From an uncultured Chloroflexota bacterium (GTDB lineage Bacteria > Chloroflexota > Anaerolineae > Anaerolineales > Anaerolineaceae): DNA of 64,000 bases. A program made the translations under genes and the position numbers. Positions 7,776 through 16,204 of this stretch are shown piece by piece (the first letter of the stretch is position 1; every line of letters starts with the position of its first letter). The stretch is taken from assembly GCA_902774215.1 (NCBI GenBank), contig CACYHU010000001.1, positions 1 to 64,000 on the forward strand. Direction: 5' to 3'. The notes under the pieces were generated by a model. It ran no database searches, was not told the DNA's origin, and worked only from the letters and a program-made list of their open reading frames with translations.

Positions 7776-8255
7776 CTATTTCCCCCTGTTTTCAATTTCC
7801 CGGATGCGGATGGCCTCCTGAAAGACCTTTTCCGCCCAGAGCGGATCCGGCTCACTCACACGCAAAACGCGGAAACCATATGTCTGACCGTTTTTCATAA
7901 CTGTTTCTTCATCGTCTATGTGCAGTGAGATCCGATAATAATTGGGCAGCTTCGACGGAAGGCGTTGTTTTCTGTTCCTCTGGACTTCCCTGTCATGCCT
8001 GGTGCCGTTGATGATTTTGTCGAACCTGACATGATAATGCCAGAATATCCCCTTGATGTACCGTTCCCTGCGATAGGATGAAGTATAGACCCATACCTGG
8101 AATTTCTCATTTTTCAGACGATGGATCAAATCAACGGTACCCTTACGGAGCCGGTCGGGATAAAACCGGTTAAACGGATATCTCAAAGGCTGTTCGATCT
8201 CATATTTTACCGGGTCTACAAAAAGGACACCGTCCAAATCGAAAGAAACTATCAT
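7776..8255 (-). CDS. HAD-like hydrolase (stand-alone)
   Basis: This is a 159-residue HAD-superfamily protein. The start is the ATG at 8255, with an AGGAAAGG site upstream; the open frame continues upstream only because the dispersed repeat happens to be open, and that extension is not protein. Motif I is FDLDGVLF (Asp6, Asp8). A later HIDDEETVM segment fits the acidic motif IV. The middle (PFNRFYPDRL, VWVYTSSYRRERYI, GTRHDRE) is clearly paralogous to the C-terminal half of the ParB-HAD protein encoded at 8568-9437. Both motif Asp residues are present, so phosphatase-type activity is possible; the substrate is unknown. Confidence 0.7.
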   Translation of the reverse strand: MIVSFDLDGVLFVDPVKYEIEQPLRYPFNRFYPDRLRKGTVDLIHRLKNEKFQVWVYTSSYRRERYIKGIFWHYHVRFDKIINGTRHDREVQRNRKQRLPSKLPNYYRISLHIDDEETVMKNGQTYGFRVLRVSEPDPLWAEKVFQEAIRIREIENRGK

Positions 8256-8271
8256 ATACTGTCCTTTCCTG

Positions 8272-8452
8272 TTATAAAAGCTCACTTTGCATTCCGGAGA
8301 GCATGCTTCGCAAGGCGCGGGATCGAAAGTTCGTGTGTCTGTGAAAGCTGCAGCCCGCGCCTGACTTCCGGGGGCCTGCGGCCCCCATACCCCCGCTGTA
8401 TTATCGGGCTCCTTTTTTTGACACACCCGCAAAATGCGGTGGGTACCTTTTT
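8272..8452 (+). repeat. Dispersed structured repeat, copy 1
   Basis: This is one of three copies of a roughly 180-bp element (others at 28621-28800 and, inverted, 57065-57245). Shared landmarks in order: AAGCTCAC-like left end, GCATGCTTCGCAAGGCGCGG, TTTGCGAAAGC-like segment, CCCGCGC, a GGGGGCC/GGCCCCC hairpin, CATACCCC, GGCTC followed by a T-run, and AATGCGGTGG with TACCTTTTT at the right end. GCGCGGG (8315-8321) pairs with CCCGCGC (8354-8360). No open frame is conserved. It begins 17 bases upstream of the HAD start, so that gene's promoter must lie in or beyond it. Confidence 0.9.
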
Positions 8453-8567
8453 TTCAATACTTTTACAGCCTGATATTTATCAATACCTTTCCCTGACAGT
8501 TATTCTTTCGAAAAATAAGCCGAAAGAATAAGCTGTCTTCGAAGGTTTTCCTGACGCGGGATGCTGA

Positions 8568-9437
8568 TTACAGATCCTTCAGCTTCCGGACGATTTCAAT
8601 TACATTCTGTGACCAGTTATCTCCGTCGGAAGGGATCTCTATCTGTTCAAATTCTTTTGTTTCGGACCGTATCCAGGACACTGTATCCATATCAATATTC
8701 AGCGTGATGCGGTATTTTTTATCCATAAGGTCTTTTACGCTGCTCATATTTTTATCCCTTGTGGAATTGAGACGGTGTGCTCCGTTGATCAGGCCGTTGA
8801 TCGTGATCCTGTGGTGTCTTAACAGATGTTTTATATATTCTGCCGAGGCATAACCGGTGGTGTAGAACCAGACATCATAGCCTGCACTTTGCAGCGCATA
8901 CACAAGCCCGGGTATCCCCAATCGGATCCGTTCCCGAAAAATTTTGTTGAACGGGAAGATCAGCGGTTTTTCAGCAGGTTCCGTTTCATTTTGGCAGAAT
9001 ACGACATCATCCAGATTGATGCTGGCTCTTTTAGTCCTGTTGGTTTTTTCCATCTGACCGACGATATCGGACAACCGGACCACATTGGTCAATTTGACAT
9101 GTACTTTTTTTACATCCATCATCAGGGCGGCAGCCCAGCGGTGGTGACCGTTAAGCAGCATATATCCATCCGGACGGATTTTTTCAATTATCAGCGGTTC
9201 TTCAAATATTTCGATATTGTGGATCTGATTGAAGTGGATCTGTTTGGTATATTTGCTGATGATCTCATCGCTTGGACCGACTTCTTTGGAGCAGAACTCA
9301 TCATCAGGGTTGGGATGGAGCTTCTGCGGCGGGAGCTTTTTGAGAAAAACTTGTTCCAAAAAGCTTACCCGGACCGGCAGATAAATACCGTCATATTTTT
9401 TCAGTTCTTCCCGTACATATTCTCTGATATTGATCAT
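8568..9437 (-). CDS. ParB-like nuclease domain fused to degenerate HAD domain
   Basis: This is a 289-residue two-domain protein. The N-terminal half has a ParB/Srx-type fold signature (IRPDGYMLLNGHHRWAAAL, with GHHR at 97-100), the motif that binds nucleotide in ParB-like proteins. Residues from about 139 on align with the neighbouring HAD protein (PFNKIFRERIRLG, VWFYTTGYASAEYI, NGAHRLN, YRITLNIDMD). The HAD nucleophile motif reads INLDDVVF here, so the first catalytic Asp is Asn141, and the later acidic motif is also weakened. The HAD half may therefore bind rather than hydrolyse. It shares strand with, and probably arose by duplication from, the 7776-8255 gene. Confidence 0.7.
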   Translation of the reverse strand: MINIREYVREELKKYDGIYLPVRVSFLEQVFLKKLPPQKLHPNPDDEFCSKEVGPSDEIISKYTKQIHFNQIHNIEIFEEPLIIEKIRPDGYMLLNGHHRWAAALMMDVKKVHVKLTNVVRLSDIVGQMEKTNRTKRASINLDDVVFCQNETEPAEKPLIFPFNKIFRERIRLGIPGLVYALQSAGYDVWFYTTGYASAEYIKHLLRHHRITINGLINGAHRLNSTRDKNMSSVKDLMDKKYRITLNIDMDTVSWIRSETKEFEQIEIPSDGDNWSQNVIEIVRKLKDL

Positions 9438-9458
9438 GATGTGTTCCTTCCTTTGTTG

Positions 9459-11477
9459 TTATATCGTCCAGAGCCCGGTGAAAATGTCGGCAAGCTCCGC
9501 AAAAGGTCCGGGGATCACCTCGAGTGAGCGTTTGTTGCCATAGTAGTCCGCGTCAAAAATGATGTCGGTCCCATCCGGGTTCTCAAACCGCTGTTCCGGT
9601 TCAAAAGCCTCGCCCAAAGTATCGGAGGCGATCATGGCGGTGCGGAAATCCTTTATAATTTCGTATATATTCGTTTTCAGGACAGGGTGCCCGTTGTTTT
9701 CATCAAGCTCCACAGTGACCGGTGTCCGGTCGTCTGTCATCCCGTTCTTTTCATTTCTGCAGGCTTTCGCTCCGTTCAGATAGACATTGCCTTCGGCCCA
9801 GACCGGCAGCGGGCTGAAGTGATACTTTTCGAGCTTTTTCATATCAGGTGTTTCGCTTTCCATATCGAAATTGGCGATCCATTCATCGTATGTCGGGTAT
9901 TCATCCAGGACATGAGTGCCGGTCTCGCGATTTTCATGTATGGATTTATCCGTCTCACTGCCGGAAGGTCCGGAGATCTCTTCCCGAGGCCATTTCTGTA
10001 CGAAGATATTATTATAGAAGCGGTCATCCCCGTGAAGGATCGTCATAAATCCCATGACCTCGGTACGGTGAGGAATGTGGTAGGGCGTATAGCGCTGCCG
10101 CAGCACCCCGTCGACGATCATATCTGTACCATCCCCGACGCAGGTGAAGCTGCCGCAGATCAGGTTATGTACCATGGCGATGCCCTGGGACGCCATGCGC
10201 AGTGAGACTTCAGAGAGCAGGATGTTGTTATCGATCAGGGTCGGTCCGTGGCCAACCTCGACGAAGATATCCTGGCTCATCATACCGCCCTTCAGATGTC
10301 TGGCAAAGGACGGGCGCTGATTGTCATGCAGCAGATTCTGCGTGATGCGGGTGCCCTGTGCTTCCCAATCAGTCCAGATGCCCATCGTGCAGTGATGAAT
10401 GTAATTTCTTCGCATAGTTACATCGATAGCGGCGTGCATTTTGATCCCGGCGATCTCGGCGCCGCCCAGCTCCATCATGTTGTTGATGTGATGGATGTGG
10501 TTGTCCTCGATGATGGAGAAAACACCGCCCATCCGGCCGATGATCCCGCCCTGTTCGCAGTGGTGGATGTTGTTGCGGCGGATGATGTGGCTGCCGATTT
10601 TTTCCTTCAGCCAGCCGTGGTATTGTCCGCGGCAAACCGCGTCCCGTTCCATCTGTGTCGGACTCTTGATGTGCTTGCGGGTGAAATAATGGTCGTTGTC
10701 AGGATCATAGTATTTCCCGATGCAGATACCGGCACATTTACTGTTGGAGATGTCACAGTCTTCGATGATCCAGCCTTTGGACCAGTTCGGGCCGATCATC
10801 CCGTCCTGGAACGCGGCGGGAGGTGCCCAGGTCGTGGCAGCCTTGCTGATTCTGAACCCGCTCACGGTGATATAACTGATACCGGTTGCGGAGGGGAAGA
10901 AGCATTCCCTCCTTACATTTATTTCAATTTTCTCCCGGTTCGGATCTTTATCCTGAAAGTTCGCATAGAATACCGTGTATTCGTCTTCCTGACGGGCGAA
11001 CCATTGATAAATACTGGCTTCCGGCTCCCAGGAGGTCTCAGACTTTTCGGCATGGAGGCAGTACTCAAGACATGCTGCTTCATACATCATCTTATCATTC
11101 AGATATACGCAGCCTGTATGTTTGGTGCGCCCCGCGGAATACCAGTCGCCGTAGACATAGGTGGTGTAGGGGTTGTAATCACCGAAAACACTGTTGTGCA
11201 CAGAAGCGGTCCAGACGTTTTCCCGGTACGGTTTCCAGCCGCCCAGCAGCTCCGCGCCGGTGATTTCCGCGCCAAGCGGCTGTTCGCTGCGGTAAGTGAT
11301 CCGCGCATCCGGTGTACCGGCGTGTTTCGGGTCAACGTATTCCCGGTATACCCCCGGACGGACGATCACCTCGTCACCCGGCCGGGCTGTCTGAGATGCC
11401 TCTCCGATCCTTTTGAAGGGCATTTCGGCACTGCCGTTCCCGTCCCGTTCCGCGTTTGCGTCAACATAAATCTTCAT
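9459..11477 (-). CDS. GH120 family beta-xylosidase
   Basis: This is a right-handed beta-helix glycosidase of 672 residues that should remove xylose from xylo-oligosaccharides. Recognition rests on many segments recalled from Thermoanaerobacterium XylC, the GH120 founder: GDEVIVRPGVYREYVDPK, VFGDYNPY, IEINVRREC, MIGPNWSKGWIIED, EKIGSHIIRRN, and the catalytic stretches TDWEAQGTR and DIFVEVGHGP. The residues equivalent to the nucleophile Asp and acid/base Glu are Asp370 and Glu407, both kept. No signal peptide is present, so it acts in the cytoplasm on imported oligosaccharides. A GGAGG site precedes the ATG. No transporter or xylose genes are adjacent. Confidence 0.88.
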   Translation of the reverse strand: MKIYVDANAERDGNGSAEMPFKRIGEASQTARPGDEVIVRPGVYREYVDPKHAGTPDARITYRSEQPLGAEITGAELLGGWKPYRENVWTASVHNSVFGDYNPYTTYVYGDWYSAGRTKHTGCVYLNDKMMYEAACLEYCLHAEKSETSWEPEASIYQWFARQEDEYTVFYANFQDKDPNREKIEINVRRECFFPSATGISYITVSGFRISKAATTWAPPAAFQDGMIGPNWSKGWIIEDCDISNSKCAGICIGKYYDPDNDHYFTRKHIKSPTQMERDAVCRGQYHGWLKEKIGSHIIRRNNIHHCEQGGIIGRMGGVFSIIEDNHIHHINNMMELGGAEIAGIKMHAAIDVTMRRNYIHHCTMGIWTDWEAQGTRITQNLLHDNQRPSFARHLKGGMMSQDIFVEVGHGPTLIDNNILLSEVSLRMASQGIAMVHNLICGSFTCVGDGTDMIVDGVLRQRYTPYHIPHRTEVMGFMTILHGDDRFYNNIFVQKWPREEISGPSGSETDKSIHENRETGTHVLDEYPTYDEWIANFDMESETPDMKKLEKYHFSPLPVWAEGNVYLNGAKACRNEKNGMTDDRTPVTVELDENNGHPVLKTNIYEIIKDFRTAMIASDTLGEAFEPEQRFENPDGTDIIFDADYYGNKRSLEVIPGPFAELADIFTGLWTI

Positions 11478-11808
11478 CTCATTATCCTCCTGATTCCGGT
11501 CTTTCTCCCGATAAGCGGTGCCATCTCTGGAATAATTCTATTTTACTGCTGATTTGAGACGGATCGATGTAATGATGAAGAGCATGGAAACGGATTAATA
11601 ATTGTTTGGGGAGTTTTCGAATAAATCCAATTTTTCCATATAATTAAGGGATGTCAGTTCGAAATACTACCAGAGCGGAAATTAACGCCAAAACTGCCGG
11701 TTTAACGGCACAGAGATGCGGACTTTGAAGCTTTTCGTATTTGAAAAACTGCTTCTGTAAAAATATGTTCTGATATAATATGATATAGAATGAAGAGATA
11801 AAATATTG
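11478..11808. other. Intergenic region between divergent genes
   Basis: This stretch of about 330 bases is AT-rich and lies between the GH120 gene and the O-antigen ligase-like gene. A TATAAT at 11774-11779 is a possible -10 box for the latter, without a convincing -35. No operator repeat or gene can be supported. Confidence 0.4.
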
Positions 11809-13062
11809 ATGAAACCAAAACACCTGCTTATTCCTTATCTCATTATCATCGTCGTTTTCCCTGCGCTTATCGCACATCTGGCTGTGCCGCTGAAGCTGAA
11901 TGCTGCATTATGCGAAAACATAATGGATGGCATCATGATCCTGACAGCCGCGGCGGGGATGGTCTCTCTGATCATTCGGAAAAAGTCCGGGTTCAAAGGC
12001 TGGATCCCGCTTCTGGGACTGGCTTTACTCGTACTGCTGCCGCAGCTTTATTTGTGGAAGACTCAAAACCGCGGTTTCTACGAGCTGAGGATCATCTACC
12101 GTTTCGCCCTGCTTTATATTACACTTTTCATTATTCCGCTTGAAGTCCATATGCACCGGAAAGAGATCTGCCTCATCATCGGTCTCTTCTGTATCTTCGG
12201 GCTGGTCTGCTGTATCTATGAGCTTGTTCAGCATCCCAGGATCTGGGAAGCCATGAACATTTTCACAGGAAAAGGTTCACGTGTGGAATCATTTTTCGGA
12301 CAGAAAAACCGGTTCGGTGCTTATTGTGCGTTGTTGTTGATCCTCTGCTTTTTCGCAGAAGAGCTTTCAGAGAACAAGCTGTGGTTCATACCAGCCGCGT
12401 TTTTCGGTTTCTTTCTGGTCTGCACTGAGAGCCGCGGGGGACTTGTGCTTACCGCAATCTTCTGTCTCGGATTTCTCCTCTCATATCGCCGCAGACTCGG
12501 AACAAAGACCATCCTGATGATACTTGCAGACCTTGCTATTGTACTCTGCATTCTCTTCATTGTCCCGCAGACCCGGGAACTTCTGATGGCTCTGATGCGG
12601 CCTGAATCCGGCGTGACCGGACGGGACCGGATCTGGGCAGTGGCGTGGAACTATTATCTGGAATCAAATCCTCTGATCGGGCATGGACTGGGGACACAGA
12701 TCGAACGTGTAATGATCGAGCAGATCAGCAGCAACGTCAATACACATAATATGTACCTGTATATTCTGAATTGCGGCGGGATAGCGCTTGTTGCTTTCTA
12801 TATTTTCAGCTTAGTGGTACTTTTCCGCCGCGGACGTTACCGCCATCATTATCTGATCCCGTTCCTGGCTGCTTATCTCGTTTACGGATTTTTTGAAATG
12901 GCTGCAGCACCTTTTGATTACTGGCACCTTTCAAACATGTTTACGATTTGCCTGTTCGCCCTGCCCTCATTCGCAGGTGTGGACCCTCATCGGCATCACC
13001 ATCGAAAACATTCGACAGTACGTACCGTCGTGAACGCTGAAAATCAGGACAGCAGCAACTGA
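11809..13062 (+). CDS. O-antigen ligase/polymerase-family membrane protein
   Basis: This is a polytopic membrane protein (417 residues from ATG 11809; a TTG lies directly before it). About eleven hydrophobic segments are present. The Wzy_C/WaaL-type region spans about residues 185-350, including ESRGG and the loop GHGLGTQIERVMIEQISS followed by NTHNMYLYIL. Family members join or polymerise lipid-linked glycans on the outside of the membrane. With rfbA downstream on the same strand, a role in surface polysaccharide or glycan synthesis is plausible. There is no outer-membrane LPS gene nearby. Confidence 0.75.
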   Translation: MKPKHLLIPYLIIIVVFPALIAHLAVPLKLNAALCENIMDGIMILTAAAGMVSLIIRKKSGFKGWIPLLGLALLVLLPQLYLWKTQNRGFYELRIIYRFALLYITLFIIPLEVHMHRKEICLIIGLFCIFGLVCCIYELVQHPRIWEAMNIFTGKGSRVESFFGQKNRFGAYCALLLILCFFAEELSENKLWFIPAAFFGFFLVCTESRGGLVLTAIFCLGFLLSYRRRLGTKTILMILADLAIVLCILFIVPQTRELLMALMRPESGVTGRDRIWAVAWNYYLESNPLIGHGLGTQIERVMIEQISSNVNTHNMYLYILNCGGIALVAFYIFSLVVLFRRGRYRHHYLIPFLAAYLVYGFFEMAAAPFDYWHLSNMFTICLFALPSFAGVDPHRHHHRKHSTVRTVVNAENQDSSN

Positions 13063-13205
13063 TGGTGAGAATGCGGCAGAACAACAGGACTGCTATGATC
13101 TTCAGGAAACTTAACTTGATTTAATGATAATCTTATGGTAATCTTTCCATATAATAATTTGGGACATGGCAGAATGAATCCAGACGTCCCTGATGAGGAG
13201 TGTGT

Positions 13206-14111
13206 ATGAAAGGAATTATTCTTGCCGGAGGAGCCGGGACCAGGCTTTATCCGCTGACGATCGCGACATCGAAGCAGCTTCTTCCGATCTATAATAAACC
13301 CATGCTGTTTTATCCTCTGTCGACACTGATGCTGGCAAGGATCCGTGACATACTGGTCATCAGTACTCATGAAGATACGCCGAACATCATGCGGCTGCTT
13401 GGTGACGGCAGCCAGTTCGGGATCAATCTTTCGTATATTGTTCAGGAACGTCCGGAGGGACTTGCCCAGGCATTTACGCTCGGGAAAAACTTTATCGGTG
13501 ACGACAGCTGCGCGATGATTCTTGGCGACAATATCTTTTATGGCAACGGATTGGGACGCAAGCTCGCCGCAGCGGAGAAATCGACCGAAAACGGCAATGC
13601 ATCCATTTTCGGTTATTATGTCGAGGACCCGGAGCGCTTCGGCATCATGGAGTTCCTGCGTAAAAGTGAAGGCTTTGAAGAGAGTGTGGAAGTCATTTCG
13701 GTTGAAGAAAAACCGGCTCATCCAAAATCCAACTACGCCATCGCCGGCCTTTATTTTTATCCAAAGGGTGTGAGTGAAATGGCCGAACAGGTCAAACCCA
13801 GTGCCCGGGGTGAGCTGGAAATCACGACACTCAACGAAATGTACCTGCAGCAGGGACGGCTTCAGGCACAGCTGCTTGGACGCGGATTCACCTGGATCGA
13901 TGCGGGGACTGTCGATTCACTGCGGCGTGCCACGAACTTTGTCTGTATGATCGAGCAGTATCAGGGCATGACCATCTCTGCGCCTGAGGAGATCGCTTAT
14001 CGTCTCAACTGGATCGATGATGTTAAACTTGCGGAAAGCGCCGCAAAATACGGAAAGAGCCCCTACGGAGAACATTTACGCAACGTTCTTGAGGGAAAGA
14101 TCATCCTGTAA
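13206..14111 (+). CDS. rfbA: Glucose-1-phosphate thymidylyltransferase
   Basis: This enzyme makes dTDP-glucose from glucose-1-phosphate and dTTP, the first step to dTDP-rhamnose. At 301 residues it has the usual length. The N-terminus shows the nucleotidyltransferase signature (GIILAGGAGTRLYPLT, then SKQLLPIYNKPM), followed by ERPEGLAQAF, ILGDNIFYG and the VEEKPAHPKSNYAIAGLYFY segment. I start it at ATG 13206, five bases after GAGGAG, rather than at the in-frame GTG 13200. The rmlB, rmlC and rmlD partners are not in this window. Confidence 0.95.
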   Translation: MKGIILAGGAGTRLYPLTIATSKQLLPIYNKPMLFYPLSTLMLARIRDILVISTHEDTPNIMRLLGDGSQFGINLSYIVQERPEGLAQAFTLGKNFIGDDSCAMILGDNIFYGNGLGRKLAAAEKSTENGNASIFGYYVEDPERFGIMEFLRKSEGFEESVEVISVEEKPAHPKSNYAIAGLYFYPKGVSEMAEQVKPSARGELEITTLNEMYLQQGRLQAQLLGRGFTWIDAGTVDSLRRATNFVCMIEQYQGMTISAPEEIAYRLNWIDDVKLAESAAKYGKSPYGEHLRNVLEGKIIL

Positions 14112-14268
14112 AAGACAGTTACCTTTCCGGTTTCACGCTGAATTCGTCATCCGGGATGTTCTGTATAATGAACCGGATGCGTATAGTGAATTTTAATTGT
14201 TATAGATAGATTAATTTTTTTGAAAAGAGCAATTACAGGAGTAAAATTAATTCCGGGAGAATGTACTG

Positions 14269-14682
14269 GTGATGAACATGGAAGATGAAGTCCGTCAATC
14301 AGAAGAAAACGAAAAATACGTTGATCGTCCTATCGTTATCGTTGTTGCGGTATTGATATTGATCATTGGATGTCTGATGTATTTTGGGATTAAAGACAAA
14401 GCCGTTTTGATTTGTGTGAGGGATCTCATAATCACGCTGTTTGCATTTTTCTTATTTCTGCTCGGGACTGCAGCTGCCGTGCTCTGTTTTTTCCTCACAG
14501 GGAAGATCGGCAGTGCCAGGGATGCAATCAGTAATGTATTGAAGAATGCGGATGTGAAAATTGAAGAATTGGCCGAACAGATCACTGATATTTTGAAAAA
14601 GATACTTGATCCATTCGTAAAAATGGAATCAAAAAGTGCCGGTTTGCTGGGCATTTTCAAAAAAAATAAATCGGAGAAATGA
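14269..14682 (+). CDS. Two-helix membrane protein, unknown
   Basis: This is a small membrane protein of about 137 residues. Two hydrophobic segments (about 22-41 and 50-76) are followed by an amphipathic tail (VLKNADVKIEELAEQITDILKKI) that could form a coiled coil. Start choice is open: GTG 14269 sits 8 bases after GGGAGA, with ATG codons at 14272 and 14278. It is first in a tight group with the 61-residue protein, the PfkB-like protein and the YtxH-like protein. The function is unknown. Confidence 0.6.
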   Translation: MMNMEDEVRQSEENEKYVDRPIVIVVAVLILIIGCLMYFGIKDKAVLICVRDLIITLFAFFLFLLGTAAAVLCFFLTGKIGSARDAISNVLKNADVKIEELAEQITDILKKILDPFVKMESKSAGLLGIFKKNKSEK

Positions 14683-14686
14683 TATC

Positions 14687-14872
14687 ATGGATTGGAAGAC
14701 AAAAACGCTGCTTATTTATAGTATTGGCGGACTTATTATAGGTGCTGCCGCCGGGATAGCAACGATCAATAACGCGGTCGAGAAAAATGAAGAGGTTGAT
14801 ATTACATTTAAAGACGGTGCCAGGATCGGTGTCAATGCCCTGAATTCGCTTTCTAAAGTTATTCTAAAATAA
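14687..14872 (+). CDS. Small single-pass membrane protein, unknown
   Basis: This is a 61-residue protein starting MDWKTKTLLIYSIGGLIIGAAAG; the Gly/Ile-rich helix covers about residues 8-28. The start has CGGAG about 10 bases upstream. It begins four bases after the previous stop and ends four bases before the PfkB-like ATG, so all three are probably co-translated. No family is recognised; it resembles short YtxH-like membrane anchors in composition. Confidence 0.6.
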   Translation: MDWKTKTLLIYSIGGLIIGAAAGIATINNAVEKNEEVDITFKDGARIGVNALNSLSKVILK

Positions 14873-14876
14873 AACC

Positions 14877-15917
14877 ATGGCCGGAGAAGGTAATTATTCT
14901 CCATATGTAATAATCGGTAAACTCTCCCGGGATTTCATTCTTACCTCTGACGGTGAAGATATCAATGATATCCCGGGAGGTCATTTAATTTATACCGCTA
15001 TCGGTATGACGCCATGGGAGACACATCCAAGCCTGGTCGCACGGGTCGGGAGGAGCTTTCCGGAACGGTTTATTTCCCAGATGGAAGCAAACCGGTTCAA
15101 TGTTCACGGGATCAAGCGGATCAATGCGGAAATCGAGCAAAGGAATTTCATAACATATTTCGATTCTTCTCATGATCACAACGAACGGGATAAAAAAGCG
15201 CAGAGTGTCCTGACGCAATATTTTACCGCGGGGAAACCTTTTCCGAGAGAATTATTGGGGTTCAATTCAAGAAAAAATACCGGTGACAGCCTGACAGAAA
15301 GAACATTTGAAACTGTTTTATCCAGAGATATTCCACCAGAATATCTCGAGGCACGATGTGTGCATTTATGCCCGATGGATTTTATTTCACACAACCTTCT
15401 GCCGCAGGCTTTTTTCTCAGCGGAAAAACGGACAGTTACTGTACAAGCCGGCAAAGGATATATGCAGCCGAATTTTTTCGATGCCGTCAAATCGCTTGTA
15501 AATGGCCTGACCGGATTTATCGTAAGGGAAAGTTATCTGCGGAATTTGTTTGTGGAGCATTTTAAAATCACTCAGCTGAGTGATATGATGAAAATTCTCC
15601 TGGATTACGGTGCTGAAAATATTGTGGTGAAAACAATTGACCGGAAATACTCCTTCATCAACAGAGCTGAGCGGGTCATTAAGGTTCTGGACCCTGAACC
15701 GGCGGAACCTTTTGAGAAAATTGGTGAGCTTCCCTGTTTCTGCGGTGCATATCTTGCCGGATTGAATGAAACTTATGATTATAATAAAGCTGCCGCGTAT
15801 GGTGCGGCAAGAGCTTCATTATTGATAAATGACGTAAATCCATATAACAATCTTCATGTTTTTGACCAGTTAGTTATAGAAAAAGCCAGAATTATGGAAA
15901 ACCGAATTGAAGGATAG
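14877..15917 (+). CDS. PfkB/ribokinase-like protein lacking catalytic Asp
   Basis: This 346-residue protein has a ribokinase/PfkB-like fold: IIGKLSRDF and IPGGHLIYTAIGMTPW match the N-terminal sugar-binding part, and GFIVRESYLRNLF with IVVKTIDRKYSF the core. In the C-terminal signature, where active kinases have GDAF with the catalytic base Asp, it reads CGAYLAGL (Cys289, Gly290, Ala291, Tyr292). Kinase activity by the usual mechanism is therefore doubtful. A long insertion (about 100-160) with basic and acidic runs is unusual. There is no obvious RBS, so it likely depends on coupling to the upstream stop four bases away. Confidence 0.65.
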   Translation: MAGEGNYSPYVIIGKLSRDFILTSDGEDINDIPGGHLIYTAIGMTPWETHPSLVARVGRSFPERFISQMEANRFNVHGIKRINAEIEQRNFITYFDSSHDHNERDKKAQSVLTQYFTAGKPFPRELLGFNSRKNTGDSLTERTFETVLSRDIPPEYLEARCVHLCPMDFISHNLLPQAFFSAEKRTVTVQAGKGYMQPNFFDAVKSLVNGLTGFIVRESYLRNLFVEHFKITQLSDMMKILLDYGAENIVVKTIDRKYSFINRAERVIKVLDPEPAEPFEKIGELPCFCGAYLAGLNETYDYNKAAAYGAARASLLINDVNPYNNLHVFDQLVIEKARIMENRIEG

Positions 15918-15943
15918 TATAATATCGATTGAAAAGAGGAATT

Positions 15944-16156
15944 ATGTTTGGAAAAATCGTTGATTTCTTTTGTGGATTAATAGCCGGAGCCTTTCTTGGG
16001 GCTGTAGTGGTTTCAATGGTAACACCAAAATCAGGTAAAGAGTTTCGTGGTGAATTGAAAAATGGTTTTGATGAAATTAAATTGGATTATGAATTAGGCA
16101 AACAAAAAAAGCGTGATGATCTCGAAGCGGATATCAAACGCAGATGGGGAGAATAA
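15944..16156 (+). CDS. YtxH-like small membrane protein
   Basis: This is a 70-residue protein starting MFGKIVDFFCGLIAGAFLGA at ATG 15944, directly after AAGAGGA. The N-terminal glycine-rich helix, then VTPKSGKEFRGELKNGFDEIK and a charged amphipathic tail fit the YtxH family (TPKSGKE is its typical post-helix motif). The role is unknown beyond membrane or stress association in Bacillus. A strong terminator follows, closing the 14269-16156 group. Confidence 0.7.
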   Translation: MFGKIVDFFCGLIAGAFLGAVVVSMVTPKSGKEFRGELKNGFDEIKLDYELGKQKKRDDLEADIKRRWGE

Positions 16157-16161
16157 TAAAG

Positions 16162-16192
16162 CACCCGGAGGTTTTACTTCCGGGTGTTTTTT
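16162..16192 (+). terminator. Rho-independent terminator after the YtxH-like gene
   Basis: CACCCGGAGG/CTTCCGGGTG arms surround a 5-base loop, followed directly by six T residues (16187-16192). Confidence 0.9.
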
Positions 16193-16204
16193 CAAGACAG
16201 TTTC

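Noticed and set aside
8256..8531. Open frames on both strands through repeat copy 1, including an N-terminal extension of the HAD gene
   Set aside because: They consist of repeat sequence and have matching translations only because the DNA is repeated; other copies do not preserve a full frame.
10248..11552. A 434-codon open frame on the plus strand opposite the GH120 gene
   Set aside because: It is antisense to a clearly coding gene. Its length follows from codon bias of the true gene, and the translation has no recognisable domain or RBS.
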